Below the pieces are notes generated by a model that was not told the origin of the DNA, ran no database searches, and worked only from the letters and a program-made list of their open reading frames with translations. From positions 66,963,492 to 67,027,491 of the forward strand of contig NC_057867.1 in the NCBI RefSeq assembly GCF_019393635.1: 64,000 nucleotides of DNA. The letters run 5' to 3'. A program made the position numbers and the translations under genes. Each line of letters begins with the position of its first letter. The stretch's first letter is position 1. Of the stretch, positions 23,234-34,711 are shown piece after piece. This DNA is from Dromiciops gliroides. Lineage: Eukaryota; Chordata; Mammalia; Microbiotheria; Microbiotheriidae.

Positions 23234-23700
23234 TGATAACTACAAATTTCCTGAGAACCCAGGCAGCTGAATTGCTTGGGGCTGACTGTCATTTCCAAAC
23301 TCTTGATGGACTTATGGACCTTCCTCACCAACCCCCAAGCAACTTATCCCCTCCAAATGTTTCCCTACCTTACTCCCTGGACTTTATGTTATTATGTAAA
23401 AAGGGTCCACCTAACATTAAGTAGTCTCTATTTAGAGTTAGTAGAGTCTATACTTAACTCAGGAGCAGTTCTGTTGTTTCTTTTGTTAAAGGTTCATTTA
23501 CATTAAGTAGTTGTACAGGACTCTGGAGCAATCTTTTGGTTCCCTTCTGTTCTGTTACCCCCTAAAAACCCTGTCCTCGGTTCCCATCTTTGGGTATTCC
23601 TAGCTTCTGGCTTTGCGATACCATGAGCTATAGTTCCTCTGCCCTCTTTAAAGACCTTATTTCTCCTACATTGATTGTTTCCTTAATTTCCAGGTTAACA
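23234..23700 (+). mobile_element. Solo LTR, family 1 copy a (ERV fossil)
   Basis: 467 bp from TGATAAC to GTTAACA. Flanking 4-bp sequences nearly agree, as expected for an ERV-I type insertion. It is very similar to the copy at 30611-31100. No internal region adjoins it. Confidence 0.75.
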
Positions 23701-23863
23701 GGGTGTATGTAGACTAATAGACCCCATCTGGGAATAATGGCAGAGTTGATTTAATCATGGTTCCAGAACTGGGAGTGGGGTGGAGAGGAGAGGTGCAGGG
23801 GGTGGAGCATGAAAGTGTTCCAATAGAAGTAGTCACTTGTTTTACTATTTACCAAGTGACAAA

Positions 23864-24037
23864 GGGGCAACTAGGTGGCGCAGTGGATAGAGCACTGGCC
23901 CTGGAATCATGAGGACCTGAGTTCAAATCCGGCCTCAGACACTTAACACTTACTAGCTGTGTGACCCTGGGCAAGTCACTTAACCCCCAATTGCCTCACT
24001 AAAAAAACAAACAAAAAACAACCAACAAACAAAAAAA
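23864..24037 (+). mobile_element. CORE-SINE, full length, + strand
   Basis: GGGGCAACTAGGTGGCGCAG through CCCCAATTGCCTCACT and an A-rich tail. ACTATTTACCAAGTGACA on both sides is the target duplication. Confidence 0.95.
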
Positions 24038-24224
24038 CTATTTACCAAGTGACATAAATGATAATATACCAACCTTCAACTTCCACTTGTCTTAATTGGA
24101 CCTTGACTCAATTTCTCTGGTTTAAAGGGTTGCTCAGCTTTGTACTGTAGGATTTCTAAAGTGACCAAGCATAAAGGGTAGAAGTGGCAGGGGAAAAAAT
24201 GCTATATTGGGAGGTCCCTGAATT

Positions 24225-24365
24225 CAGATTTAGCCTCTGGTACTTTTTACCTGTGTAATCTTAGGGAAATTGGTTCTCTTCTGTGGCCCTTAGTTTCTTC
24301 TGTAAAATGAAGGTATTGGGCTCATTGGCCTCTGATCTCAGCTCTAGATCTGTGATTCTATAAGT
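24225..24365 (+). repeat. MIR-like old SINE fragment
   Basis: Contains TAATCTTAGGGAAATTGGTT, GTTTCTTCTGTAAAATGAAG and CAGCTCTAGATCTGTGATTC, typical of the 3' half of old mammalian CORE-SINEs. Confidence 0.5.
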
Positions 24366-24726
24366 AATATCTTTACAACTCTACCCCCTCTTTTTTTTTT
24401 TGAACTCTACCCCCTCTTTGATCCTATGATTCAATTTATTTATTTTTCTATGATTCAATTCAATGAAACACACTTACTAAGTGCCTACTACAAAGAGTAG
24501 TAGCACTGAACAGCAATCTGCAAGGCAAGCGGCACTGGATTGAAAGCCAGCCGCACAGTCATTAAGACCTGGGTTCTTTTGTTCGCATTCTTCTTTCACA
24601 GCATGACTAATGCAGAAATCTGTTTAATGTCATTGTACACATACAGCCTATATCAGATTGCTTGCTGTCTTGGGGAGGGGGGAGGGAGAAAAATTTGGAA
24701 CTAGAAATCTTATAAAAACAAATGTT

Positions 24727-24868
24727 GGGGCAGCTGGGTGGCACAGTGGATAAAGCACTGGGCCTGGATTCAGGAGGATCTGAGTTCAAATCTGGCCCTC
24801 AGACACTTGACACTTAGTAGCTGTGTGACCCTGAGCAAGTCACTTAACCCTCATTTCCCTGCCCCCCC
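24727..24868 (+). mobile_element. CORE-SINE, + strand
   Basis: Begins GGGGCAGCTGGGTGGCACAG and ends with a C-rich tail. AAATGTTG flanks both ends. Confidence 0.92.
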
Positions 24869-25019
24869 AAATGTTGAAAACTATCTCTACATGTAACTGG
24901 AAAATAGTAAAAATACTTTTATGATAAAAAGACCTGGGTTCAAGTTATATCTGTGATACTGTGAGAACCTGGACAAATAATTTAACCCCTTAACCTCTTG
25001 TCTTGGGCAACTTTCTTTT

Positions 25020-25166
25020 TCTTTTTCTTTTTTTGGTGAGGCAATTGGGATTAAGTGACTTGCCCAGGGTCACATAGCTAGTGTTAAATGTCTGAGGCTG
25101 GATTTGAACTCAGGTCCTCCTGAATCCAGGGCCAGTGCTCTATCTACTGCACCACCTAGCTGCCCC
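25020..25166 (-). mobile_element. CORE-SINE, left partner of a tandem duplication
   Basis: Reverse-complement SINE ending CACCTAGCTGCCCC. Its end sequence matches the end of the middle SINE at 25604-25741. Confidence 0.9.
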
Positions 25167-25192
25167 TAACATTATGCTTTTAAACAGCACAT

Positions 25193-25343
25193 CATTTTTT
25201 TTTTTTTGCAGGGCATTGGGGGTTAAGTGACTTGCCCAGGGTCACACAGCTAGTAAGTGTCAAGTGTCTGAGGCCAGATTTGAACTCAGGTCCTCCTGAA
25301 TCCAGGTCTGGTGCTTTATCCACTGTGCCACCTAGCTGCACCC
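25193..25343 (-). mobile_element. CORE-SINE inside duplication unit 1
   Basis: Poly-T followed by the reverse-complement SINE to CACCTAGCTGCACC. Its duplicate is at 25770-25920. Confidence 0.9.
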
Positions 25344-25357
25344 ACCTTGGGCAACTT

Positions 25358-25432
25358 TTTTTTTTGTGAGGCTATTGGGGTTAAGTGACTTGCCCAGGAT
25401 CACAAGCTAGTAAGTGTCAAGTGTCAGAGGTA
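25358..25432 (-). mobile_element. Truncated CORE-SINE inside unit 1
   Basis: Only the 3' half is present, ending AGTGTCAGAGG. Duplicated at about 25936-26010. Confidence 0.85.
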
Positions 25433-25603
25433 TTGGGCAACTTTCTAAGATGAAAACATACAGCATGGCTTTGGTAGGCTTTTCCTCCCTTGATGAAATT
25501 AGAGGTCTAGACCCCCTCCTCCCTAAATGTACATGCACTTTTGCAACAACAGTTCTATAATGATGTAAGAAAAATATGAATAAAGCTATTAATTCTATTT
25601 ATT

Positions 25604-25741
25604 TTTGCGAGGCAGTGGGGGTTAAGTGACTTGCCCAGGGTCACACAGCTAGTAAGTGTCAAGTGTCTGAGGCCGGATTTGAACTCAGGTACTCCTGAAT
25701 CCAGGGCCGGTGCTCTATCCACTGCTCCATCTAGCTGCCCC
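25604..25741 (-). mobile_element. CORE-SINE at the duplication junction (hybrid)
   Basis: Its first part matches the right SINE (26181-26318) and its last 35 or so bases match the left SINE (25020-25166). This is the structure expected for recombination between two SINEs. Confidence 0.88.
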
Positions 25742-25769
25742 TAACATTATGCTTTTAAACAGCACATCA

Positions 25770-25920
25770 TTTTTTTTTTTTTTTGCAGGGCATTGGGGGT
25801 TAAGTGACTTGCCCAGGGTCACACAGCTAGTAAGTGTCAAGTGTCTGAGGCCAGATTTGAACTCAGGTCCTCCTGAATCCAGGTCTGGTGCTTTATCCAC
25901 TGTGCCACCTAGCTGCACCC
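25770..25920 (-). mobile_element. CORE-SINE inside duplication unit 2
   Basis: Copy of the SINE at 25193-25343 with a slightly longer poly-T. Confidence 0.9.
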
Positions 25921-25935
25921 ACCTTGGGCAACTTT

Positions 25936-26010
25936 TTTTTTTGTGAGGCTATTGGGGTTAAGTGACTTGCCCAGGATCACAAGCTAGTAAGTGTCAAGTG
26001 TCAGAGGTAT
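25936..26010 (-). mobile_element. Truncated CORE-SINE inside unit 2
   Basis: Copy of the half SINE at 25358-25432. Confidence 0.85.
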
Positions 26011-26180
26011 TGGGCAACTTTCTAAGATGAAAACATACAGCATGGCTTTGGTAGGCTTTTCCTCCCTTGATGAAATTAGAGGTCTAGACCCCCTCCTCCC
26101 TAAATGTACATGCACTTTTGCAACAACAGTTCTATAATGATGTAAGAAAAATATGAATAAAGCTATTAATTCTATTTATT

Positions 26181-26318
26181 TTTGCGAGGCAGTGGGGGTT
26201 AAGTGACTTGCCCAGGGTCACACAGCTAGTAAGTGTCAAGTGTCTGAGGCCGGATTTGAACTCAGGTACTCCTGAATCCAGGGCCGGTGCTTTATCCACT
26301 GTGCCACCTAGCCGCCCC
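26181..26318 (-). mobile_element. CORE-SINE, right partner of the duplication
   Basis: Reverse-complement SINE ending CACCTAGCCGCCCC. The CCG in its end distinguishes it from the middle and left copies. Confidence 0.9.
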
Positions 26319-26757
26319 TAAAGCTATTAATTTTAAAAAGCCAAATAAATAACAGTCCTGTTTCACTTTTCCCCAACAGATCAAGTGGTACCACTGGAAG
26401 ATCTCACCATGCTCAGAAAAGGGAGGAGAAAGGAAGACTGAACCTGAGTGAGAGGATACTGGAGGAACCCAAGAAATGAATCAACCAGCAACTAGGTAAG
26501 TGCTTCTAGATAACCCATACTCTGTGAGGCCATTTGCACTATGGATAATAACCATTTGCCATGAGTTGGCTTCTTATGAGATTGGTTGACTTGTGATTTC
26601 TATGTCTGACACATTATAAAAAACATCATCACAAACAATTCTTACTTGTTCTGAGGAGCTGGAGATACAAGTGAAAGCCTATACAACATCAAACTGGATT
26701 TAGTTTGAACTAGAGGAAACTGGGAATGCCAGAAGGTGACCTATTAAAAGTCAATCA
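26319..26757. other. Unassigned DNA
   Basis: No recognisable gene or repeat. A splice-like AACAG followed by a short open stretch at about 26380-26490 matches no protein I know. Confidence 0.4.
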
Positions 26758-26901
26758 GGGGCAGCTAGGTGGCACAGTGGATAGAGCACTGGCCTTGGAA
26801 TCAGGAGGACCTGAGTTCAAATCCGGCCCCAGACACTTAACACTTACTAGCTGTATGACCCTGGGCAAGTCACTTAACCCCCGTTGCCCTGCAAAAAAAA
26901 A
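26758..26901 (+). mobile_element. CORE-SINE, + strand
   Basis: GGGGCAGCTAGGTGGCACAG to an A tail. AAAGTC(A/G)ATCA flanks it on both sides. Confidence 0.93.
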
Positions 26902-26941
26902 AAGTCGATCAAAGCCCAACTATGACTTATAACTAATGTAC

Positions 26942-28011
26942 TGTGGAAATTTATTTTGATTTGGGGACCCTACCTTTAGGCTGAGATTAGAAAGCCTTAG
27001 GCCCTCAGGGTCTCTTCCTTTCCCCCTCTGCTTCAGCTGAGTGAAAAAGCCCCGTGGGCTGTACAAGACACCAGGTCAGACAGCTGGGGGGAAAAAAAAG
27101 CCCCCAGCTCCCTCCGCCCTGAGCGGAGGTATCTGAGAGATGTTGGGCTCTGGTGTAGTCTGGGCTGAGGGACATGAGGCTCAAGAGCACTGCCCCAGCT
27201 GCAGCCCTGACTGGCAGATTAGCTTGGTGTGTGGGTGCAGGAAGCCCCGAGATTTGAGTGGAGAGAAGAAAAGGTATATATAGACCTGGGAGTTAGACAG
27301 CAAGGGGTTCGGTTGGACGAGAGAGGCTGAGGAGCAGTTTGGACGGACGAGACAAGGGACAAGAAGAGGTCAAGAGGCTGCTGAGGAGATGGCAAAGGTT
27401 GGAGAAGACAGACAGGGGGCTACAAGCATACAGGAGAAGACGAGAAGGACTAGGAGCAGGGAAAAGAGAGCCCGAAGGGCAGACTGACGGAGCAGACAGA
27501 CAGAAAGTCAGTGAGAGAGAAACACAGGGGTTCAGCGGTGGCGGTAAGGAGAGGAAAGTTAGAAGCAGGGGGATTTACAAAGTGAAAGGGGCTCAGAGTT
27601 AGAATATAGGACCTGAGTGCCGTGAGGCAGGCGAGGCCAAGGCCCTTATTGTATTAAAAAGGTTACAGGCCTTATTACAAACAAGGGAAAGTGTAACGTG
27701 CCCTGAGGCTGGAGGTGGCTAAGGCCCTTATTGTATTAAAAAAGTTCGAGAAGCACTGCAACACAGTCAGGTTGTACATTTTATTTCCCTGTATTCTTAA
27801 TTTTCAATAGTATCTCATAAATAAACTCTGCTTTGATTATTTAGTTAAGAGGCTTCTTAATCCTTTGCTTATCAATTTTGGGAGTGGAACTTTAGAAATG
27901 GCCCATGTTAAATTAATAGCAGTCAGATAGCCAGTTAGTCAAGAGTCCCCAGATTAGTCCTCCATAGATCAGTGCCCCCCAAATTAGGCTAGTCATCAAA
28001 AATATCCTACA
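26942..28011 (+). mobile_element. Long ERV LTR, family 3 (fossil)
   Basis: About 1.07 kb from TGTGGAAA to CCTACA. It has LTR parts in order: a GC-rich U3, a TATATATAGACC box at about 27275, a purine-rich segment and an AATAAA at about 27820. A primer-binding-like sequence follows directly, so this may be a 5' LTR with lost internal DNA. Confidence 0.6.
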
Positions 28012-28017
28012 TTTGAA

Positions 28018-28035
28018 TGGCGACCACAGCAGGAC
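28018..28035 (+). other. Possible Arg-type primer-binding site remnant
   Basis: TGGCGACCAC begins six bases after the LTR end and equals the first ten bases expected for a tRNA-Arg primer-binding site. The remainder agrees only partly. Confidence 0.4.
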
Positions 28036-28494
28036 TTCCGGCCCAATTATAATTTCTCTAAATTTATCATTTTTCATATAGTTATAATTTTTCGTAAATC
28101 CAATTAGTAAATTCGTAAATTTCCAGGTTAGTTATAGTTAATAATTAATTTTTTTTACAGTACTTAAAGACTAAGAACCTAAATCCCCACCCATCTAGGT
28201 GCCTGTACACTGATAAAACACTCACCTTGAGTCAACAATTAACTGATTGGTGATGCCCAACTTAGGAATTACAGAGAAGTAATAGTCTTTTTTTGTGTCT
28301 TCTGGACCGGCTACACATTCTAGAAAATCTTTTAGCTTTCTGTAGTGGAAAACATGCTAAATTTGAATTCAAATCCTGGCGAAGCTGTTCACCAGGTATA
28401 TACAGCCCACAGGTCATGTAGTACCAATTCCCTCATCTGGAACGTATGGTTGACATTTATAACATCTGTTTCATAAGAGTCTGTTTGTTGGTTT
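28036..28494. other. Unassigned AT-rich DNA
   Basis: Could be the remnant of an ERV leader, but nothing is recognisable. Confidence 0.35.
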
Positions 28495-28661
28495 GTTTTG
28501 TTTTGTTGTTTTTGTTTGTTTTGTTTTGTGGGGAAATGAGGGTTAAGTGACTTGCCCAGGGTCACACAGCTAGTAAGTGTCAAGTGTCTGAGGCCGGATT
28601 TGAACTCAGGTCCTCCTGAATCCAGGGCCAATGTTTTATCCACTGTGCCACCTCGCTGCCC
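28495..28661 (-). mobile_element. CORE-SINE
   Basis: T/G-rich tail, then reverse-complement SINE to CCTCGCTGCCC. Confidence 0.9.
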
Positions 28662-28864
28662 TCTTGGTTTGTTGTAAAGAAACAAATCGATACTCTATAT
28701 CCATTAGGGCCTTAGAGAATTGTGAGTTATTATGATTATAGAAAGAATACTGTGTTTGAAGTTAGAGGAACTGAATTAAAACCTTAGGTCTGCTATGTAC
28801 TCCCCACCTTGCCTTGTCACTTAACCACTCTCAGCCTAGTTTTAGGGAATTTCTGGCTTTTGGT

Positions 28865-29060
28865 CTCATGTTCCTATTAGTTGACTATATATCTTGGAAA
28901 TCAGGCCTTTCTCAGAGACATTTGATGTAAAGTTGTTGTTTTTTCATGTCCATTTGGTTTCTACAAAAGCTTTTAAAATTCCATGTCATCAAAACTATTT
29001 GATTTCTCTCTTGTCACTATTTTTATCCCTTGTTTGGCCAAGAATTCTCACTCCAGGATG
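28865..29060 (-). mobile_element. L1 3' fragment
   Basis: Antisense L1-like text: TATATCTTGGAAATCAGGCC, TTTCTCAGAGACA and TCATGTCCATTTGGTTT. Confidence 0.5.
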
Positions 29061-29156
29061 GCTGAACATATTATGGTATATGAATGATCATTGCAGTTCT
29101 AAGAAATGACAAAAGACATGGATTCAGAGAGAAGACCTGAGAAGACTTGTCTGAAT

Positions 29157-29574
29157 TGATAAAGACAATTTACTGAGAACTGACTGATCCTCACCTACTC
29201 CCCATTCCCAGGCCAATGAATTGCCTGGGACTAACCAGTCTTGGTCAGTTCCAGACTCTTGATTGACTTATGGATCTCCCCAAAACAAACTATCCCCTCC
29301 CAAACATTCCCAAGCTTACTTCCTGGACTTTAGGTTATTATATTAAAAGATTAATTTACATTAAGTAGTTTCTGTGTGAGAAACTTTCCCCTTTTCCCAA
29401 GGGCAGTCTCATAGCTCCCTCTGTTCTGTTACCCCATATCAACCTTGTCCTCAGTCCCCATCTTTGGGTATTCCTAGCATTCTTGCTTTGAGATACTCTG
29501 AGCTATAACTCCTCTGCCCCATTAAAGACCTTATTTCTCCAATATTGATTGTTTTGCTCATTTTCAGGTTAACA
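29157..29574 (+). mobile_element. Solo LTR, family 1 copy b (ERV fossil, older)
   Basis: About 418 bp from TGATAAAG to GGTTAACA, flanked by similar 4-bp sequences. It shares order and motifs (CCTGGACTTTA, CATCTTTGGGTATTCCTAGC) with the other two copies but is more diverged. Confidence 0.7.
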
Positions 29575-30236
29575 GAACTTACTCAGAGCCAAGTAAGCAG
29601 AATTAGGAAAACAATTTATGTAGTAATAACATCATCATAAACAAAAACCCTTCAAAAGACTCATTAAATCTGGTCAGTACAGTGACTCCCTAGAATCCCA
29701 GCAGGCCAGTGGTGAGGCATGTTGGCCACCTCTTGTTGCAGAGGTCATGGACTCAAGACTCAATATGAGACCTAGAGTTTGGGGCACAGCCAATGTGGGT
29801 CTTTGCCTGGTTGTGCTTATTGGTTACAAGGGTATTGGTTTGGTTTGGTTTGGTTTTGTGTTTTTTTTTTTCTGCTGGGAAGAAGGATTTGGTGGGAGAG
29901 GATAGGGAATGATAATGTTGCCAGGAAAAAAAAGGAAAGAGATAAAAGAGGCTATTGAAGCATTCTGGAAAATTGCACAAAAGAGAACAGAAGGAAGTTC
30001 AGAAGGCAACACAGACAAGCAGGCAGCTTGAAAATAACATGTTGAATTTATTAGATAGAGATTTGTGGTTTTGCATATACTCCTCTTTTTTTGGTTCTAC
30101 TTTGTATATTCTCCTTTTGAAAGATATAAAATTTATTAAAAAAAAACACCCAAGAATTCTCCTCCTAGTCCTAGCTGTGAAAGGTGCCTGAGGCTGTTTT
30201 CTTCTACCTTTCTTTTTTTCTTTTTCTTTCTTTCTT
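29575..30236. other. Unassigned DNA
   Basis: T/A-rich runs and no recognisable family. ORFs here are short and unsupported. Confidence 0.4.
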
Positions 30237-30439
30237 TTTTTTTTTGTATGGCATTTCATATTCAGGTCATGTATCCATTTGGAGTTTCTTGTGGCATATG
30301 GTGTGATTGGTCTCAACCAAATTTCATTCAAACTGCTTTTCTGTGTTCTTACCAGTTCTTGTTAAACAGGGAGTTCTTCCCCAAGTAATTTACATTTTGG
30401 AGTTTATTGAATACTGGGTTACTGGGCTCAGTTATTTCT

Positions 30440-30598
30440 TTCTTTTTCTTTTTTTTTTTTTGGTGGGGCAGTGAGAGTTAAGTGACTTGCCCAGGGTCAC
30501 ACAGCTAGTCAGTGTCAAGTGTCTGAGGTCATATTTGAACTCAGGTCCTCCTGAATCCAGGGCCGGTACGTTATCCACTGCGCCACCTACCTGCCCCC
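30440..30598 (-). mobile_element. CORE-SINE inside L1
   Basis: Reverse-complement SINE. CAGTTATTTCT before and after marks the target site. Confidence 0.92.
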
Positions 30599-30610
30599 AG
30601 TTATTTCTGA

Positions 30611-31100
30611 TGATAACTACAAATTTACTGAGAACTGACTTATTCCCCACCCGGTCCCCCTACCCAGGCAGGTGAATTGCCTGGGGCTGACTCTCATTTC
30701 CCAGACTCTTGATGGTCTTATGGACCTTCCTCACCAACCCCCCAGCAACTTGTCCCCTCCAAATGTTTCCCTACCTTACTCCCTGGACTTTATGTTATTA
30801 TGTTAAAAGGGTCCACCTAACATTAAGTAGTCTCTATTTAGAGTTAGTAGAGTCCATACTTAACTCAGAAGTTCTGTTTCTTTTGCTAAAGGTTCATTTA
30901 CATTAAGTAGTTGTACAGGACTCTGGAGTAATCTTTTGGTTCCCTTCTGTTTTGTTACCCCATAAAAACCCTGTCCTTGGTTCCCATCTTTGGGTATTTC
31001 TAGCTTCTGGCTTTGTGATACCATGAGCTATAGTTCCTCTGCCCCCTTTAAAGACCTTATTTCTTCTATATTGATTGTTTCCTTAATTTCCAGGTTAACA
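30611..31100 (+). mobile_element. Solo LTR, family 1 copy c (ERV fossil)
   Basis: 490 bp from TGATAACTAC to GTTAACA with a perfect 4-bp target duplication CTGA at 30607-30610 and 31101-31104. Very close to copy a, so both are comparatively young. No internal region. Confidence 0.85.
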
Positions 31101-31240
31101 CTGATTATTCATTGTCTGGTGGTCTGTTCCACTCATCTGCTTTTGTAGTTTTTTTAAACCAGTGCCAAATAGTTTTTAAATGTTCTGAGGACCTTTGTAA
31201 AACTACAAACTGTTAACCATTAAAGAATGTTTTTTCTTTA

Positions 31241-34010
31241 AATTTTATTAGGAACATAACAAATATGAATATTTCTTTATACAAAGAACAGGAAAAAGAA
31301 AATAACTGTGAATTTCTGTGACATATAACATTTTAACATATATTAAATTTAACACAGCAGTACCTAGACTTTTCTTCTTTTCTGTGTCCCCCCCCTTTAT
31401 TCTTCCTTCTGTTTTCTACTATGTATTTTAACATTTCATTGATCCTCTTTTTTTTTCTCTTTTTTCCCCCCTGTGGGGCAGTGAGGGTTAAGTGACTTGC
31501 CCAGGGTCACACAGCTAGAAAGTAAGTGTTAAGTGTCTGAGGCCTAATTTGAACTCAGGTCATCCTGTATCCAGGGCTGGTGCTTTATCCACTGTGCTAC
31601 CTAGCTGCCCCTTTCCTTCTTTTTAAAAATCATATCATTACTACCAGCCACTGACTTTCCTCCTCCATAACCTCTTCCCCTCCTCTCTACCCTTTCTTTG
31701 TAAGAAATAAATATGGTCAAGCAAAAAAGAAATCCATACATTGACCTTGTCCCAGAATGTGTTTCATTCATTTTCAGTCTAAAGGTGTCATTGCATTGGC
31801 CAGAATTAGTCTTCCAGTGTTGTTTTCCTTTACATTATTGTGGTTATTGTATAAATTATTCTGCCAGTTCTCACTTCATTCTACATTGGCACATACAGTT
31901 ATTCCTAGGTTTATCTATAGCCACATATCCCATAATTTGTTCAGCCATTTTCCAATTAATGTTTCTAGGTCTGTTCTACATTAAAAAGTGCCTCTGTAAA
32001 AGTGTTGTGTGTATGTGTGTATAAACACACATGTATAGGTGTATATACACCTGTACTTATATATGTATATACACACATATGTACTTTCCCTTTGTCTTTA
32101 ACTTCTTGGGGTGTATATACCTAGTAGTATTACAGTATTATCACTGGGTCTAAGGGTATGTATAATCTATTGACTTTTTGGTTATAGTTGCAGATTTCTT
32201 TGCAGAAAGGTTATATCAATTCCCATCTCCACCATCAGTGCCTTAGTATCTTCCCACATCCCCTCTAACAGCTGTTAATTTCCTTTTTTTACATTATCTT
32301 TGTTGATTTGTGGGGTATGAGGTGGAACTTTAGAGTTGTTTTAATGATATTGGCTTAATGTTTTCTTTCTGTGTTTTATCTTTGCTTGGTTTAGTTATTA
32401 AGACTGTCTTTATCTCATCAAAGGATTCTTGTAGGCTGCATTCTTAAGTTTTTGAGAGCAATTTGTGAAACATGGGTACTAACTGTTTTTTAAAAGTTAG
32501 ATAGAATTCTCCTGTGAATCCATCAAAACCGGGAGACTTTTTTTCCTTTGGTAGTTTCTAGTTCATTTTCTCAGATTAAATTATTTAAAATATTCATCTA
32601 GTGTTATAATAGCTTGAGTATTTTGTTTCTATTTCTTTTGTGTTCTCAGTTTTATTTGCATATAACTGCATAATATGTCCCGAATATTCTGATTTTGTTA
32701 AGATTTTACCTCTCATTTACTGTTTTATTGATTTGATTTTTTTGTTCTTTTTAATCAAATTAGCTAAGGGTTTATAATTTTTATTAGTCTTTTCAAATAA
32801 CCAGCTTTTAGTTTTATTTATAATTTTTATTTTTCATTTATCTATTTCCTCTCTAATTTTTAATATCTCCTCTTTTGTTTTTATTTCAAGTTATTTATCT
32901 CCTTATTTGTTTGTTTTCTAGTTTTTTAGATGCATATTCAGTCCATTAATTCTTCCTTCTTGTATTTTGTTAATGTATGACTATAAAGATAGGATTCTCC
33001 ACCTAAGAACTGATTGACTGCATCTCAGAAATTTTGGTATATTGTTTCATCATTATTATGTTCTTTTACATAGTTATTCATGATTTGTTCTATGATTTGT
33101 TCTTTGGCCTATTTATTAAGATTTCTTTTTAAGTCTATATTTGGGTCTGTACGTTTTGTATGTGGTTCTTCAACCAATTTCCATTTTCATAAGTCTTTTA
33201 ACTCTAGCTTCTCCAAAATTTGTTCCATTCTTCCTCCTTTTGTTAGTTTTTTTATACAAAACTGATAGAGGGATATTGAAGTCTCCTGATACTATTGTAT
33301 TACTGAATGTCTTCTTGAAGCTCAGATGTTTCTTTAATAAATTTGAGTGCTTAAGGCATTTAGAACATATAAGTTTAATACTAATAATGGTTTATGTGGT
33401 TGCTTTCAGCAAAATATAATTTCCTTGTTTATCCCTTTTTATTTTTTGAATGTTTGTTTTTGCTTTGTCTGATAGCATGATGGCAATGCCTTTTTTTTTG
33501 GATTCACTTGATGCATAGTAAATTTGTTCCTATCTTCTCAGTTTTATTTTGTGTATTTCTTTGTTTTTCAAATGTGTTTCTTGCAAGCTAACAGATTGTA
33601 GAGTTTTGTTTTGTTCTCCAATCTGTCACTCTTTTTCATTTTATTGGATTGTTTAATCCATTCAATTTAAAGTTATAATAGGTTTATATTTTCCTCCATC
33701 TGTCTCTAAATTTTCTTCAAGTTTTAATTTCCCCTCTCTTCTGCTATAAACACAGTGTTATGTTCCTTCATGCTGTTCAAAGCTTTATCTACTACTGTAA
33801 CATTATACAGAAGGGATACACATAAACCTTTCCCAATTATATGAGTATCCACTTGACCTTAATTTTTCTCCAGGTGTAACAAAACATTATATAAGTTACC
33901 CTCCTCTACTTCTCTTGAAACAAACTTGAGATGTTAAAAAACTTTCCCAAGCTACCCACAAAGTAGTCCATAAGTGATACTACTATACCCTTCTTTAATA
34001 CAAGACAATT
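31241..34010 (-). mobile_element. Long L1 ORF2 fragment (3' part present, internally shortened)
   Basis: Antisense L1: TTGTTCAGCCATTTTCCAAT near 31937, then GTGAATCCATCAAAACCGGG near 32514, AATAACCAGCTTTTAGTTTT near 32798, and GTATTTCTTTGTTTTTCAAATGTG near 33553. The order matches L1 ORF2 read from its 3' end. The short ORFs in it are remnants. Confidence 0.8.
31449..31611 (-). mobile_element. CORE-SINE inside L1
   Basis: Reverse-complement SINE with mixed T/C tail, ending CTAGCTGCCCCT. Confidence 0.9.
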
Positions 34011-34700
34011 AAGAATAGGATTTTCATCTTTGTTTCATTACTTTTTGCATCATCTGTCTACTTATCCTTAGGCCATTATGAGAAATTAAAGAATCTAATA
34101 CCACTGGTACCAGATGCCATAGCCAAATTCGACATCTTGTTTATCATGATACCTGGGATGATTATGGGGGTTACCATAAAGGAACAAAAGTTGCTAAGCC
34201 TCATGGAAGCCAGTGCAGGGGAAACTGAGTCAGGCTTAATCAGATGTATGGGGTTGAGATGTCCGTGACATCAGGCATATAGGAGGGGGGAATGAAAGTC
34301 CAGTGTAGAATAAGATGGCATAGCCAGCCATCCAGTGCTGTGTGTGTGTGTGTGTGTGTGTGAGTGAAATGAAACCAAAAGAATCCAGCCCCAGCTTTTG
34401 CCTATGACTGTTCTCTTGGCCTTTCCCAAAGCAGTACAATACCTGAGCTTTGTGCATCCCTCCCTTCCTGTGACAGTTCAGTACCTGTCAGTATCTGCTC
34501 TTCTCTCCTGGTGGATAGTTGGCATCTTGGTTGCTCAGATCTGATAACTCAGAATAAAGGCAATTAATGTCTTAAAATGGTAAATTTCCCATAATCCAAG
34601 TCTCATATGGATTTAACAGCTGAGGATAATGTTGATAGCAAAAAATGTGAATTGTTTGTAAATAGTTCTTATCTTTATAATTTATTGGCCCAATCATAAT
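34011..34700. other. Unassigned segment with a (GT)n run
   Basis: A (TG)11-type microsatellite at about 34339-34362. AGAATAAAGGCAATTAATG near 34552 resembles an LTR polyadenylation region, but I cannot define an element. Confidence 0.35.
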
Positions 34701-34711
34701 AAGCTCAATTA

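Larger units (their letters stand above)
25130..26284. repeat. Tandem segmental duplication, unit about 577 bp, two copies
   Basis: The sequence from about 25130 to 25706 recurs from about 25707 to 26284 almost base for base. The visible differences are poly-T length and a few bases in the SINE ends. Each unit carries two SINE pieces and a unique stretch with AAATGTACATGCACTTTTGC. Confidence 0.92.
30237..31240 (-). mobile_element. L1 ORF2 3' region carrying a SINE and a solo LTR
   Basis: Antisense L1 text (TTGGAGTTTCTTGTGGCATA, GGTCTGTTCCACTCATCTGC) is interrupted first by a SINE and then by an LTR. Both insertions carry target duplications. Confidence 0.65.

Noticed and set aside
23234-31100. 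A single provirus bounded by the similar LTRs at 23.2 and 30.6 kb
   Set aside because: Each LTR has its own, different flanking 4-bp sequence and the interval holds SINEs, another LTR and unrelated DNA, so they are independent solo LTRs.
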